From: Acidovorax delafieldii
GTDB lineage: Bacteria > Pseudomonadota > Gammaproteobacteria > Burkholderiales > Burkholderiaceae_C
Assembly: GCA_002377855.1 (NCBI GenBank)
Contig: DFQQ01000030.1
Location: forward strand, 179,046-243,045
DNA: 64,000 nt
Reading direction: 5' to 3'
Shown: in pieces, positions 42,588-51,291 of the stretch
How the letters are laid out: the number at the start of each line of letters is the position of its first letter
Numbering within the stretch: position 1 is the first letter of the stretch
Made by a program: the position numbers and the translations under genes
Notes under the pieces: model-generated
Told to the model about the DNA's origin: nothing
The model's database searches: none
The model's input: the letters and a program-made list of their open reading frames with translations, nothing else

Positions 42588-43547
42588 TCAATCCACCTTG
42601 GCGCCAGACTTCTTCACTGCTTCGGCCCAACGCGGCATTTCAGCGGCCAGAAATTTTGCAAAATCATCCGCTCCCAGAAAGGCCGGATCTGCCCCCTGGC
42701 TCACCATGCGGTTTTTCACCTCAGGCGACTGCATCACCTGGCTGAACGCATCGCTGAGCTTGGCCACCACATCCTTGGGAGTGCCGGCGGGCGCCAAAAA
42801 GCCATAGAAGCCCACCACCTCAAAATCCTTGAGGCCGCTCTCGATCACCGTGGGCACGTCGGGCAGTGCAGGGTTGCGCTCGCGGCTGGTCACGGCCAGG
42901 GCGCGCACCTTGCCCTGCTTGTGGTACGCGGCCGCCTGCGGAATGCTCTCGGCCATGAACTGCACCTGCCCGCCCATCAGGTCGGTAAACGCGGGCGCGC
43001 TTCCCCGGTAGGGGATATGCACCATGAACAGGCCCGTGGCCGTCTTGAACATCTCAGGCACCAGGTGGCTGATGCCGCCATTGCCCGCCGAGCCAAAGTT
43101 GACCTGGCCCGGCCGCGCTTTCGCGTAAGCCATGAACTCCCGCAGATTCTTGGCGGGCACGCCCGGGTTCACCAGCAGCGCCAACGGCTGCATGGCGGTG
43201 CGCGCGACGGGCGTGAAGTCCTTGAGCGTGGCGTAGGGCAAGCGGCTGTACAGGCCCGGGTTGATCACCATCACACCGGTGTTGGCCAGCATCAGGGTGT
43301 GCCCATCGGGCGCGGCCTTCATCACGTCCTGCGCGCCCACGGTGCCGCCCGCACCCGCCTTGTAGTCGATGACCACCGGTTGGCCCAGCACGGCCTGCAG
43401 TTTGTCAGTCAGCAAGCGCGCATGCTGATCCAGCGGCCCTCCTGCGGGAAAGCCGATGACGATGCGCACGGGCTTGGTAGGAAAGCCATGCACTGCGGCC
43501 GTCCAGGCCAGGGCAGCGCCTACTAACAGGGTGCGAAGGGTGTTCAT
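42588..43547 (-). CDS. Bug/TctC-family tricarboxylate-binding periplasmic protein
   Basis: 319-residue extracytoplasmic binding protein with signal peptide MNTLRTLLVGAALAWTAAVHG. ATG 43547, preceded by GGAGA, decides the start. Family landmarks are KPVRIVIGFPAGGPLDQHAR, VIDYKAGAGGTVGAQDV, VNFGSAGNGGISHL and FMAESIPQAAAYHKQGKVRALAVTS. Many such orphan Bug proteins occur in Comamonadaceae. No TctA/TctB permease is next to it, so the ligand and transporter are unknown. Confidence 0.93.
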   Translation of the reverse strand: MNTLRTLLVGAALAWTAAVHGFPTKPVRIVIGFPAGGPLDQHARLLTDKLQAVLGQPVVIDYKAGAGGTVGAQDVMKAAPDGHTLMLANTGVMVINPGLYSRLPYATLKDFTPVARTAMQPLALLVNPGVPAKNLREFMAYAKARPGQVNFGSAGNGGISHLVPEMFKTATGLFMVHIPYRGSAPAFTDLMGGQVQFMAESIPQAAAYHKQGKVRALAVTSRERNPALPDVPTVIESGLKDFEVVGFYGFLAPAGTPKDVVAKLSDAFSQVMQSPEVKNRMVSQGADPAFLGADDFAKFLAAEMPRWAEAVKKSGAKVD

Positions 43548-43651
43548 GGGTTGTCTCCGTTGTTGTAAAAATGAGATGGCAAAACAGGCGGGCGGCTCTG
43601 GCCGACGTGCCGGCACGCCCTTGCGTGCACAATCATGGCCGCTGCAAACCC

Positions 43652-43927
43652 TTATTTGCGCCACATGCGCTGCCCCCATCCGTGCGACGTGGCACAGGCC
43701 AGCACCAAGGCGCCGTAGGTCACCATCTTGCCGTCGCGGCCGGTGACCCAAAGGCCCACCAGCAACACGGCCGCGCACACGGCAAAGTCCAGCAGCACCT
43801 GCGGGCCAGGGCCCAGCCCGCGTGCGCCACGCAGCACAAAACGGCTCAGGATGGCCATGAACGCCGCCATCCAGAAGGCGGGCGCCAGGAAGTTCAGAAG
43901 ATGGTTGAGGCTGTCGAGCGGACCCAT
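43652..43927 (-). CDS. Small hypothetical inner-membrane protein
   Basis: 91-residue protein with three predicted membrane segments (FLAPAFWMAAFMAIL; VLLDFAVCAAVLLVGLWV; MVTYGALVLACATSH) and a basic C-terminus ending RMWRK. I do not recognise a named family. ATG 43927 is chosen over GTG 43933, two codons upstream. It is divergent from hemA with about 75 bp between them, and is 104 bp from the Bug protein on the same strand. Confidence 0.75.
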   Translation of the reverse strand: MGPLDSLNHLLNFLAPAFWMAAFMAILSRFVLRGARGLGPGPQVLLDFAVCAAVLLVGLWVTGRDGKMVTYGALVLACATSHGWGQRMWRK

Positions 43928-43989
43928 GTGCACAGTTGACCCAGATCAAGGCTTACCCAGGCTGGGAGCCGCAGTTTGTGTAACGATTT

Positions 43990-43995
43990 TATAAT
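43990..43995 (+). promoter_or_regulatory. Candidate hemA -10 element
   Basis: A perfect TATAAT starts 14 nt before the hemA ATG. No good -35 lies 16-18 bp upstream. If used, transcription would begin within a base or two of the start codon, giving a leaderless or nearly leaderless message. Confidence 0.35.
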
Positions 43996-44003
43996 CCACC
44001 ATC

Positions 44004-45320
44004 ATGGCAGTCTGGGCCCTCGGCATCAACCACACCACCGCGCCGCTCGATCTGCGTGGCAGGTTTGCGTTCGCGCTCGACCAGATCGCGCCCACCTTGC
44101 AGGGTTTGCGCCAATCGCTGGGGCAGTCCACACGCCACCCTGGGGTGGAGACCGCCATCATCTCCACCTGCAACCGCACCGAAATTTACTGCGCTGGCGA
44201 CCAGCCCGCCGTGGACCACACCCTCGGGTGGCTGGCCCAAAGCGGTGGCGTAAGCCCCGCGCTGCTGCGCTCTCATTCATACACCCTGGAAGACAGCCTC
44301 GTGGCCCGGCATGCGTTCCGCGTGGCCAGCGGGCTCGATTCGATGGTGCTGGGTGAAGCCCAGATTCTGGGCCAGATGAAGGACGCCATCCGTGCGGCCG
44401 AAACCGCGGGCGCCCTGGGTACCACGCTCAACCAGCTGTTCCAGCGCAGCTTTGCCGTGGCCAAGGAAGTGCGCAGCAGCACCGAGATTGGCGCGCACAG
44501 CATCAGCATGGCGGCTGCCGCCGTGCGGCTGGCCAGCCAGCTCTTTGAAGACCTCAGCGAGACCAGGATTTTGTTCGTCGGCGCTGGCGAAATGATCGAG
44601 CTGTGCGCCACGCACTTTGCCGCCAAAGACCCCAAGGCCATCGCCATTGCCAACCGCACGCTGGAGCGCGGCGAAAAGCTCGCCACCCGCTTTGGTGGCG
44701 AGGTGATGCGCCTGGGCGACCTGCCCGAGCGCCTGCACGAGTTTGACGCCGTCATCAGCTGCACCGCCAGCAGCCTGCCCATCATCGGCCTCGGCGCCGT
44801 GGAGCGCGCTTTGAAGAAGCGCCGCCACCGCCCCATGTTCATGGTCGACCTGGCCGTGCCGCGCGACATCGAACCCGAGGTCAAGGCCCTGGGCGATGTG
44901 TACCTGTACACCGTGGACGACCTGGCCAGCGTGGTGCAGACGGCGCAGGCCAACCGCCAAGCCGCCGTGGCGCAGGCCGAGGCCATCATCGACGCGGGGG
45001 TGCAGAGCTTCATGCACTGGATGGAGCTGCGCAGCCCCGCAGGCGCGGCCGGCGGCGTGGTGCCGCTGATCCAGCAGCTCAACGCTCAGGCCGACGAGTG
45101 GCGCGCCCTGGAGATTGCGCGCGCCAAGAAGCTCTTGGCCAAGGGCGAGGACGTGGATGCAGTGCTGGAGGCCCTCTCGCGCGGCCTCACGCAAAAGATG
45201 CTGCACGGCACCTTGGCCGAATTGCGTGCGGGCGACGCGGAGATGCGCGCCCAGACGGCGCAGACCGTCTCGCGGCTGTTCCTGCGCTCACAAAGCAAGA
45301 CCACCAGCGGCGGGCTGTAG
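44004..45320 (+). CDS. hemA: Glutamyl-tRNA reductase
   Basis: Reduces glutamyl-tRNA to glutamate-1-semialdehyde with NADPH, the first committed step of heme synthesis; hemL is in the same window. The 438-residue protein has the catalytic Cys in IISTCNRTEIYC, GLDSMVLGEAQILGQMKDA, the NADPH motif ILFVGAGEMIE and the C-terminal dimerisation helices. It is first of hemA-prfA-prmC-grxD, a conserved order. A repeat separates it from prfA. Confidence 0.97.
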   Translation: MAVWALGINHTTAPLDLRGRFAFALDQIAPTLQGLRQSLGQSTRHPGVETAIISTCNRTEIYCAGDQPAVDHTLGWLAQSGGVSPALLRSHSYTLEDSLVARHAFRVASGLDSMVLGEAQILGQMKDAIRAAETAGALGTTLNQLFQRSFAVAKEVRSSTEIGAHSISMAAAAVRLASQLFEDLSETRILFVGAGEMIELCATHFAAKDPKAIAIANRTLERGEKLATRFGGEVMRLGDLPERLHEFDAVISCTASSLPIIGLGAVERALKKRRHRPMFMVDLAVPRDIEPEVKALGDVYLYTVDDLASVVQTAQANRQAAVAQAEAIIDAGVQSFMHWMELRSPAGAAGGVVPLIQQLNAQADEWRALEIARAKKLLAKGEDVDAVLEALSRGLTQKMLHGTLAELRAGDAEMRAQTAQTVSRLFLRSQSKTTSGGL

Positions 45321-45364
45321 CGGCGCTCGCCCGCTCCGCCGCCGTACCGATTGAATGCCAAATC

Positions 45365-45414
45365 GGCCTCTAGCGCTTTATAGATAAGCGCTACCAGCTA
45401 CTGAAAACGTAGCA
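45365..45414 (+). repeat. Two-hairpin dispersed repeat, copy 8
   Basis: One of the best-preserved copies. Stem AGCGCTT/AAGCGCT (loop TATAGAT), linker TACCA, then GCTAC/GTAGC (loop TGAAAAC), in which both ends of the stem changed together relative to GCTAT/ATAGC copies. It is between hemA and prfA, in gene orientation, ending 18 nt before the prfA ATG. Confidence 0.9.
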
Positions 45415-45432
45415 AACTCACCCCCGAATTCC

Positions 45433-46545
45433 ATGAAGCCATTTCTCCGAACCCAACTGGAGCGCTACGCACAGCGTCTGGGCGAACTCGACTTCCTGCT
45501 CTCGCGCGAAGACATCATGAGCGACATGGCGCAGTACCGGCGCATCTCCGTCGAGCATGCCGAGGTGACGCAGGTGGCCGGCCGCTACGCCCGCTACCAG
45601 CAGCGCGAGGCCGACCTGGCAGGTGCGCGCGAGATGCTGGCCGACCCCGACATGGCCGAGATGGCGCAGGAAGAAATCGAAAGTAGCGAGGCCGAGCTGC
45701 TGCAACTGGAAGACGAGCTTCAGCGCCTGTTGCTACCCAAGGACCCTGACGACGCACGCAACGCATTTGTGGAAATCCGCGCCGGCACGGGCGGCGACGA
45801 ATCGGCCCTGTTTGCCGGGGACATCACCCGCATGTACACCCGGTACGCCGCCAACGTGGGCTGGAAGGTGGAAGTGGTGAGCGAGAACGCGGCCGAGCTG
45901 GGCGGCTACAAGGAAATCGTGCTGCGCATTGAAGGCGCGCCGGGTAGCGGCACTTCGGGCAGCGGCGTGTACGGCGCCCTCAAGTTCGAATCCGGCGGCC
46001 ACCGCGTGCAGCGGGTGCCCGCCACCGAAACCCAGGGCCGCATCCACACCAGCGCCTGCACCGTGGCCGTGATGCCCGAGCCCGACGAGCACGAAGCCAT
46101 CAAGCTCAACCCGGCCGACCTGCGCATCGACACCTTCCGCGCCAGCGGCGCCGGCGGCCAGCACATCAACAAGACCGATTCGGCCGTGCGCGTGGTGCAC
46201 TTGCCCACCGGCATCGTGGCCGAATGCCAGGACGGCCGCAGCCAGCACGCCAACAAGGCCAAGGCGCTGCAGGTGCTGCAGGCGCGCATCCAGGAGAAAG
46301 AGCGCAGCGAACGCGCCGCCAAGGAGGCCGCGCTGCGCAAGGGCCTGATCGGCAGCGGCGACCGCAGCGACCGCATCCGCACCTACAACTTCCCGCAAGG
46401 GCGGCTGACGGACCACCGCATCAACCTCACGCTATACAAGCTGCTGGCCGTGATGGAGGGCGACCTGAATGACGTGCTGCAAGCATTGCAACACGCACGC
46501 GAAGCCGAGCAACTGGAAGAACTGGAAAAAGGCACCGGCGTTTGA
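45433..46545 (+). CDS. prfA: Peptide chain release factor 1
   Basis: Recognises UAA and UAG and triggers peptide release. The 370-residue protein has domain 1 helices, the GGQ region FRASGAGGQHINKTDSAVRVVHLP (the PrmC methylation target Gln) and the C-terminal NFPQGRLTDHRINLTLYKL. It is about ten residues longer than E. coli RF1. Its modifying enzyme prmC is the next gene. Confidence 0.97.
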   Translation: MKPFLRTQLERYAQRLGELDFLLSREDIMSDMAQYRRISVEHAEVTQVAGRYARYQQREADLAGAREMLADPDMAEMAQEEIESSEAELLQLEDELQRLLLPKDPDDARNAFVEIRAGTGGDESALFAGDITRMYTRYAANVGWKVEVVSENAAELGGYKEIVLRIEGAPGSGTSGSGVYGALKFESGGHRVQRVPATETQGRIHTSACTVAVMPEPDEHEAIKLNPADLRIDTFRASGAGGQHINKTDSAVRVVHLPTGIVAECQDGRSQHANKAKALQVLQARIQEKERSERAAKEAALRKGLIGSGDRSDRIRTYNFPQGRLTDHRINLTLYKLLAVMEGDLNDVLQALQHAREAEQLEELEKGTGV

Positions 46546-46593
46546 TGGCCGCAGCATCGCCCTGGTTTGACCTCCACCCCAATTGAGCCTATT

Positions 46594-46643
46594 GGCCTCT
46601 GGCGCTTATTCTTCAAGCGCGGACAGCTATCAAATACAGAGCA
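46594..46643 (+). repeat. Two-hairpin dispersed repeat, copy 9
   Basis: Stem GCGCTT/AAGCGC (loop ATTCTTC), linker GGACA, then GCTAT/AGAGC (loop CAAATAC). As in copy 6 the last arm is AGAGC, and it ends 3 nt before a start codon (prmC GTG 46647). Confidence 0.85.
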
Positions 46644-46646
46644 ATC

Positions 46647-47483
46647 GTGAACGTTCCAAACCTTGCCCAGGCATTGACCCAGGCCCACGCACTGGGCTTG
46701 GCGCGCATCGACGCCCAATTGCTGCTGCTGCACGCCGTGGGGCGCCCTGAAGCGGGCAGGGCCTGGCTGCTGGCGCACGATACCGATGCGATGGACCCGG
46801 AGGCGCACGCCCATTTCATGGCGCTGTGCCAGCGCAGGCTGGCAGGCGAGCCGGCGGCCTACCTCACCGGATGCAAGGAGTTCTACGGCTTGGCGCTGCA
46901 GGTGGACGCCCGCGTGCTGGATCCTCGCCCCGATACCGAAACGCTGGTGGACTGGGCGCTGGAGACCATGGCCCCCTTGCCGGCCCCGCGCGTGGCAGAT
47001 CTGGGCACCGGCAGCGGCGCCATCGCACTCGCATTGCAAAGCCAGCGGCCCACGGCGCAGGTGCTGGCCGTGGACGCCAGTGCAGATGCCTTGGCCGTGG
47101 CACAAGCCAACGCACAGCGGCTGGGCTTGCCGGTGCAGTTCGAGCTCGGCAACTGGTTGAATGGGGTGGGTGGTCTGTTCGACGCCATCGTCTCCAACCC
47201 GCCCTACATCGCCAGCGCAGACCCGCACTTGGCCGCGCTGACCCACGAGCCGCTGCAGGCACTGGCCAGCGGCGCAGACGGGCTGCATGACATTCGCGCC
47301 ATCGTCCGCCAAGCCCCTGCCCACTTGGTGCAGGGCGGCTGGCTGCTGCTGGAGCATGGTCATGACCAGGCCGAAGCGGTGGGGGCCCTGCTCACCGCCG
47401 AGGGTTTTGTCCAAGTCCAAAGCCGCAATGACCTTGCCGGCATAGCGCGCTGCACAGGCGGCCGGTGGCCGACAGTGAAATAA
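46647..47483 (+). CDS. prmC: Release-factor glutamine methyltransferase
   Basis: SAM-dependent enzyme that methylates the GGQ glutamine of RF1 and RF2. The 278-residue protein has an N-terminal helical domain, SAM motif I VADLGTGSGAIALAL and the substrate motif NPPYIASAD. The start is GTG 46647; the AGAG of the upstream repeat is the only plausible ribosome-binding sequence. It follows its substrate gene prfA, as usual. Confidence 0.95.
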   Translation: MNVPNLAQALTQAHALGLARIDAQLLLLHAVGRPEAGRAWLLAHDTDAMDPEAHAHFMALCQRRLAGEPAAYLTGCKEFYGLALQVDARVLDPRPDTETLVDWALETMAPLPAPRVADLGTGSGAIALALQSQRPTAQVLAVDASADALAVAQANAQRLGLPVQFELGNWLNGVGGLFDAIVSNPPYIASADPHLAALTHEPLQALASGADGLHDIRAIVRQAPAHLVQGGWLLLEHGHDQAEAVGALLTAEGFVQVQSRNDLAGIARCTGGRWPTVK

Positions 47484-47540
47484 TCCCCCCAACGCGGGCT
47501 CTCAGCATTTTTTGTCCGCCTCTTTTTCAAGGAGTACCCC

Positions 47541-47864
47541 ATGAGCGACACCCAACAACGCATCGACGCCCTCGTCAAATCCAGCGACGTACTGCTGTTC
47601 ATGAAGGGCAGCGCCAGCTTCCCGATGTGCGGCTTCTCCGGCCGCGCCATCCAGATCCTGAAGGCCTGCGGCGTGGACCCCAAAAGCGTGGTCACTGTCA
47701 ACGTCCTGGAAGACGACGCCATCCGCCAGGGCATCAAGGATTACAGCAACTGGCCCACGATTCCTCAGCTCTACGTCAAGGGCGAATTCATCGGTGGTTC
47801 GGACATCATGATGGAGATGTACGAGTCGGGCGAACTCAAGCAAGTGCTGGGCACCGAAGGCTGA
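47541..47864 (+). CDS. grxD: Monothiol glutaredoxin Grx4
   Basis: 107-residue CGFS-type glutaredoxin that carries or delivers [2Fe-2S] clusters. The active site reads PMCGFSGRAIQIL, with one Cys, and is followed by the cis-Pro region NWPTIPQLYVKGEFIGGSDI and the GSH-binding Gly. AAGGAG lies just before ATG 47541. It is last gene of the hemA operon and is followed by a strong terminator. Confidence 0.96.
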   Translation: MSDTQQRIDALVKSSDVLLFMKGSASFPMCGFSGRAIQILKACGVDPKSVVTVNVLEDDAIRQGIKDYSNWPTIPQLYVKGEFIGGSDIMMEMYESGELKQVLGTEG

Positions 47865-47911
47865 ACCCTTGAGTGGGCCTCCCGCCCGGGGGCGCCCATG
47901 CCTGCCACGCA

Positions 47912-47935
47912 AAGCCGCCTTTGGGCGGCTTTTTT
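47912..47935 (+). terminator. Rho-independent terminator after grxD
   Basis: The 8-bp stem AAGCCGCC/GGCGGCTT (47912-47919 and 47924-47931) has loop TTTG and runs into T6 (47930-47935). It lies 48 nt after the grxD stop. Confidence 0.92.
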
Positions 47936-48091
47936 GCGTTGGCCCGGATGATCGGTGCGACAAGGCATGACCATGCCTTGCCAGGTTTCAATGGCAGAAA
48001 CACCTGCACCCATTCAGGGCTTTTCCCACATTGAGGCTGGGCATGTTGTGTGCTTGAATGCAAGCGTGACCCCAACACACAGGAGCATGCA

Positions 48092-49099
48092 ATGACCAGC
48101 CATAGCCTTGTTCCCCAAAGTGCCGGCCTGCGCCTTCCGGTGGCACAGATGCGCAACGTGTTTCACCCCGGGGACGTGGAACGCAAGTTGGCTCGCCTGC
48201 AAGACGCAGGCAGCCAACGCGAGTACGAAACGCTGCGCGCCGTTTATGAGCGCATGCTGGAGCGTGGCCCGGAGCGCTTTCAGGTCAAGCCTTCAGGTGT
48301 GCCCGACATGAGCAGTCTGTACGACTTGCTGCCCAACTTCACCGACGTGCTGGACGATGTGAAACGCCATGTGGCGCTGGCGCAAGACAGCAGCGATGGC
48401 CTGGAAGTCACCCCCATGCTGCTGCTGGGCCCGCCAGGCATCGGCAAGACCCACTTTGCACGCCACTTGGCCGAATTGTTGGGCACGGGTATGAACCTGC
48501 TGCCCATGAGCTCAATGACCGCGGGCTGGCTGCTGTCGGGCTCTTCTTCCCAATGGAAGGGCGCGCGCCCCGGCAAGGTGTTTGAGGCGCTCGTGGAGGG
48601 CGAGTACGCCAACCCGGTCATCGTGGTGGACGAAATTGACAAGGCCAGCGGCGACGCGCAGTATGACCCGCTGGGCGCGCTGTACAGCCTGCTCGAGCAC
48701 GACACCGCGCAGAACTTCACCGATGAGTTTGCTGAAGTGGCCATTGATGCAAGCCAAGTCATCTGGATCACCACCGCCAACGATGCGCGGGGCATCCCCG
48801 ACCCCATCCTTAACCGCATGAACGTGTTTGAGGTGGAGGCCCCCACGCTGGACCAGGCGCGCAGCATTGCGCTGAACCTGTATCAGGGGATTCGCAACGC
48901 CCACGACTGGGGCCGCTTGCTGGACCCTGAACCGCAGGAAGACGTGCTCGACCATTTGGCCCATATGCCGCCGCGCGAAATGCGCCGGGCGCTCATGACT
49001 GGCTTTGGCAACGCACGCCTGGACCGCCGCTCGACCGTGGAGATTGCCGACCTGCCCAAGGCAGCAAGCTCGCGGGGCCGCATCGGTTTCATGCAGTGA
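48092..49099 (+). CDS. AAA family ATPase (Lon-like ATPase domain, no protease)
   Basis: 335-residue AAA+ protein. Walker A GPPGIGKTHFARHLAE, Walker B VIVVDEIDKASGDAQYDPLGALYSLLEHD and a sensor-like WITTANDARGIPDPILNRM resemble the ATPase domain of Lon. There is no protease or substrate-binding LAN domain. ATG 48092, after AGGAG, is preferred to an upstream in-frame ATG. The function is unknown. It stands alone, preceded by about 150 bp after the grxD terminator in which I see no other feature. Confidence 0.85.
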   Translation: MTSHSLVPQSAGLRLPVAQMRNVFHPGDVERKLARLQDAGSQREYETLRAVYERMLERGPERFQVKPSGVPDMSSLYDLLPNFTDVLDDVKRHVALAQDSSDGLEVTPMLLLGPPGIGKTHFARHLAELLGTGMNLLPMSSMTAGWLLSGSSSQWKGARPGKVFEALVEGEYANPVIVVDEIDKASGDAQYDPLGALYSLLEHDTAQNFTDEFAEVAIDASQVIWITTANDARGIPDPILNRMNVFEVEAPTLDQARSIALNLYQGIRNAHDWGRLLDPEPQEDVLDHLAHMPPREMRRALMTGFGNARLDRRSTVEIADLPKAASSRGRIGFMQ

Positions 49100-49216
49100 C
49101 CAACTGCCGAGCCACGCCACGCTGCTGAACCGTGCGGCCCTGCCTTGAGGCGGGGCTGTACGGACAGATACACTCCATGGACCGGTGTGCCATAGCGCCA
49201 CGCTCTGTCACCATCC

Positions 49217-50536
49217 ATGACCCAAAGCCTCTTAGTGATTGCGCTGCTGATTGCAGCGAGTGCCTTTTTCTCCATTGCAGAAATCTCGCTGGCTGCGGCC
49301 AGACGCTTGCGCCTGCGCCAGATGGCCGACGAGGGAGACTCACGCGCCGATCTGGTTCTGCGCATGCAGGAGCAGCCAGGGGACTATTTCACCGTGGTGC
49401 AGGTGGGGCAAAACGCGGTCGCCATCCTCGGCGGGATTGTGGGCGAGGGAGCGCTGAGCCCGCACTTCAGCCGCTTCTTCGGCGTATGGATGACCGAGTC
49501 GACTGCCACCACCGCAGGGTTTATTGCCTCATTCCTGATCATCACCTCGCTGTTCATTCTGTTTGCAGACCTCTTCCCAAAGCGGCTTGGCATGGCAGAG
49601 CCCGAACGGCTGGCCGTGCGCCTGGCGCGGCCCATGGCTTGGTTCATGGCGCTGTTGCGCCCGCTGGTGTGGTTCTACAGCCGAGGGGCAGACGCCTTGT
49701 TCAGGCTCCTTGGCCTGTCATCGCTGCGTGACGACCGCATCACGTCAGACGACATTCTGGCGATGATGGAGGCTGGCGCCCGTGCGGGGGTGCTGGCGGC
49801 CCGCGAACAACAGGTAATTACCAATGTGTTTGAGCTGGACACGCGCACCGTCTCAAGCGCCATGTCGCCTCGCGACCGGGTGGCATTCTTTCTGCGGGAC
49901 GAACCCGATTCCGTCATCCGCCTGCGGATTGCCGCAGAGCCCTTCTCTACCTATCCGGTATGCGAGGGCGACATTGACCATGTGGTGGGCTATGTGGATG
50001 CGAAGGACCTGTTTCAGCGCGTCCTGAACAACCAGCCGATCTCGCTGGCCGATGACAGCCTTGTGCGCAAAGTGCTCATCGTGCCCGACCGGTTGACGCT
50101 GTCAGAAGTGCTGGAGCAGTTCCGTGGTGTGCACGAGGACTTTGCGGTCATCGTCAATGAGTACAGCCTGGTGGTGGGGGTGGTCACGCTCAACGATGTG
50201 ATGAGCACGGTGATGGGTGACCTGGTGGTAGGCCCGTCGGACGAAGAACAGATCGTTCAGCGCGACGAAAACTCGTGGCTCATCGACGGTGTGACACCCA
50301 TCAGCGACGTGCTGCGCGTGCTGGCGCTCGATGAACCGCCCCACGCGGGCGAATACGAAACCCTTGCTGGTTTCTTGATGGTGATGCTGCGCCGCGTCCC
50401 CCGCCGCACCGACAGTGTGAGCTGGGGGGGGTTCAAGTTCGAGGTGCTGGACGTGGACAGCTACCGCATCGACCAGGTCATGGTGTCGCGCCTGCCGTTA
50501 CCTGACGGGGCTCTTGCGCTAAAGAGCGCGGCATAA
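49217..50536 (+). CDS. CNNM/HlyC/CorC family membrane protein with CBS domains
   Basis: 439-residue protein: an N-terminal CNNM (DUF21) membrane domain with about three or four helices (IALLIAASAFFSIAEISLAAARR; AILGGIVGEGALSP; FIASFLIITSLFILFADLFPKR), a cytosolic CBS pair (about 205-335) and a C-terminal CorC_HlyC domain (about 350-430, with WLIDGVTPISDVLRVL). The family is linked to Mg2+/Co2+ export or resistance; old haemolysin names are misleading. It is convergent with the transglycosylase gene. Confidence 0.92.
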   Translation: MTQSLLVIALLIAASAFFSIAEISLAAARRLRLRQMADEGDSRADLVLRMQEQPGDYFTVVQVGQNAVAILGGIVGEGALSPHFSRFFGVWMTESTATTAGFIASFLIITSLFILFADLFPKRLGMAEPERLAVRLARPMAWFMALLRPLVWFYSRGADALFRLLGLSSLRDDRITSDDILAMMEAGARAGVLAAREQQVITNVFELDTRTVSSAMSPRDRVAFFLRDEPDSVIRLRIAAEPFSTYPVCEGDIDHVVGYVDAKDLFQRVLNNQPISLADDSLVRKVLIVPDRLTLSEVLEQFRGVHEDFAVIVNEYSLVVGVVTLNDVMSTVMGDLVVGPSDEEQIVQRDENSWLIDGVTPISDVLRVLALDEPPHAGEYETLAGFLMVMLRRVPRRTDSVSWGGFKFEVLDVDSYRIDQVMVSRLPLPDGALALKSAA

Positions 50537-50598
50537 AAGGATCGGCCGGGCACACCCGACAGCACGTCTGGGTCCGTGTTGGCCCGCCCGTCCATCTT

Positions 50599-51291
50599 TC
50601 ACCCCAGGCTTGTTTTCGCCTCAAAAGCCCAATTGCGCTGGGCAGCAAACACAGCATTGGGATAGGGCGGCCGGCCTCGACTGCCGTTGTAGCGCCCCAA
50701 GGCCATGAACAGGTCACCCTGCTCCCGGTCAATGTAGTGGCGCAAGATCACGCAGCCAAAGCGCAGGTTGGTCTGCATGTGAAAAAGCTTGCCGGGGTCG
50801 CCGTCGCCAATCACGCGGGTCCAAAAGGGCATGACTTGCATGTATCCACGGGCTCCCACACTGGAAACCGCGAACTTGCGGAAGGCACTTTCTACCTGGA
50901 TCAGCCCCATCACCAGAGACACATCCAGACCGGCGCGCTTGGACTCGTACCAAACCGTCTGCAAAAAGTCGCGGCGCACTTCCCAATCAGGCTTGCGATT
51001 GCGCAAGCGATCACTCATAACCCCGAGCCAACGCAGGTAGCCCAAGCGCGATTCCGTCGAGAAAAACACGGGCTCTGGCGGTGCTTGGTTGGCAATGGCT
51101 GAACTCAGGGCCGTGCGCACCGAGTCCATCAAGGGTTCTTCCAGTTGGCCGCCTGCGTGGGCCAGCCCAGGCGCTGCCAGCCAGCCAGGAGGCACCACGG
51201 CAGCCATCAAACAGGCACGGCGCGACACGCCGCCCTGCGCACTATGCTTCAAACCTGCATCCCCTCGCACACCCACTTCCTCCTGCTTCAT
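50599..51291 (-). CDS. Lytic transglycosylase, SLT family, putative Tat substrate
   Basis: 230-residue murein-cleaving enzyme. The SLT domain has VMGLIQVESAFRKFAVSSVGARGYMQVMPFW with catalytic Glu134, and later ALGRYNGSRG. The N-terminus has SRRACLMAAVVPPGWLAAPGLAHA, a twin-arginine-like signal, although ATG 51291 puts 22 residues before it. It overlaps the proS stop by 4 nt, so it is co-transcribed with proS, a common pairing in Burkholderiales. Confidence 0.9.
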   Translation of the reverse strand: MKQEEVGVRGDAGLKHSAQGGVSRRACLMAAVVPPGWLAAPGLAHAGGQLEEPLMDSVRTALSSAIANQAPPEPVFFSTESRLGYLRWLGVMSDRLRNRKPDWEVRRDFLQTVWYESKRAGLDVSLVMGLIQVESAFRKFAVSSVGARGYMQVMPFWTRVIGDGDPGKLFHMQTNLRFGCVILRHYIDREQGDLFMALGRYNGSRGRPPYPNAVFAAQRNWAFEAKTSLG

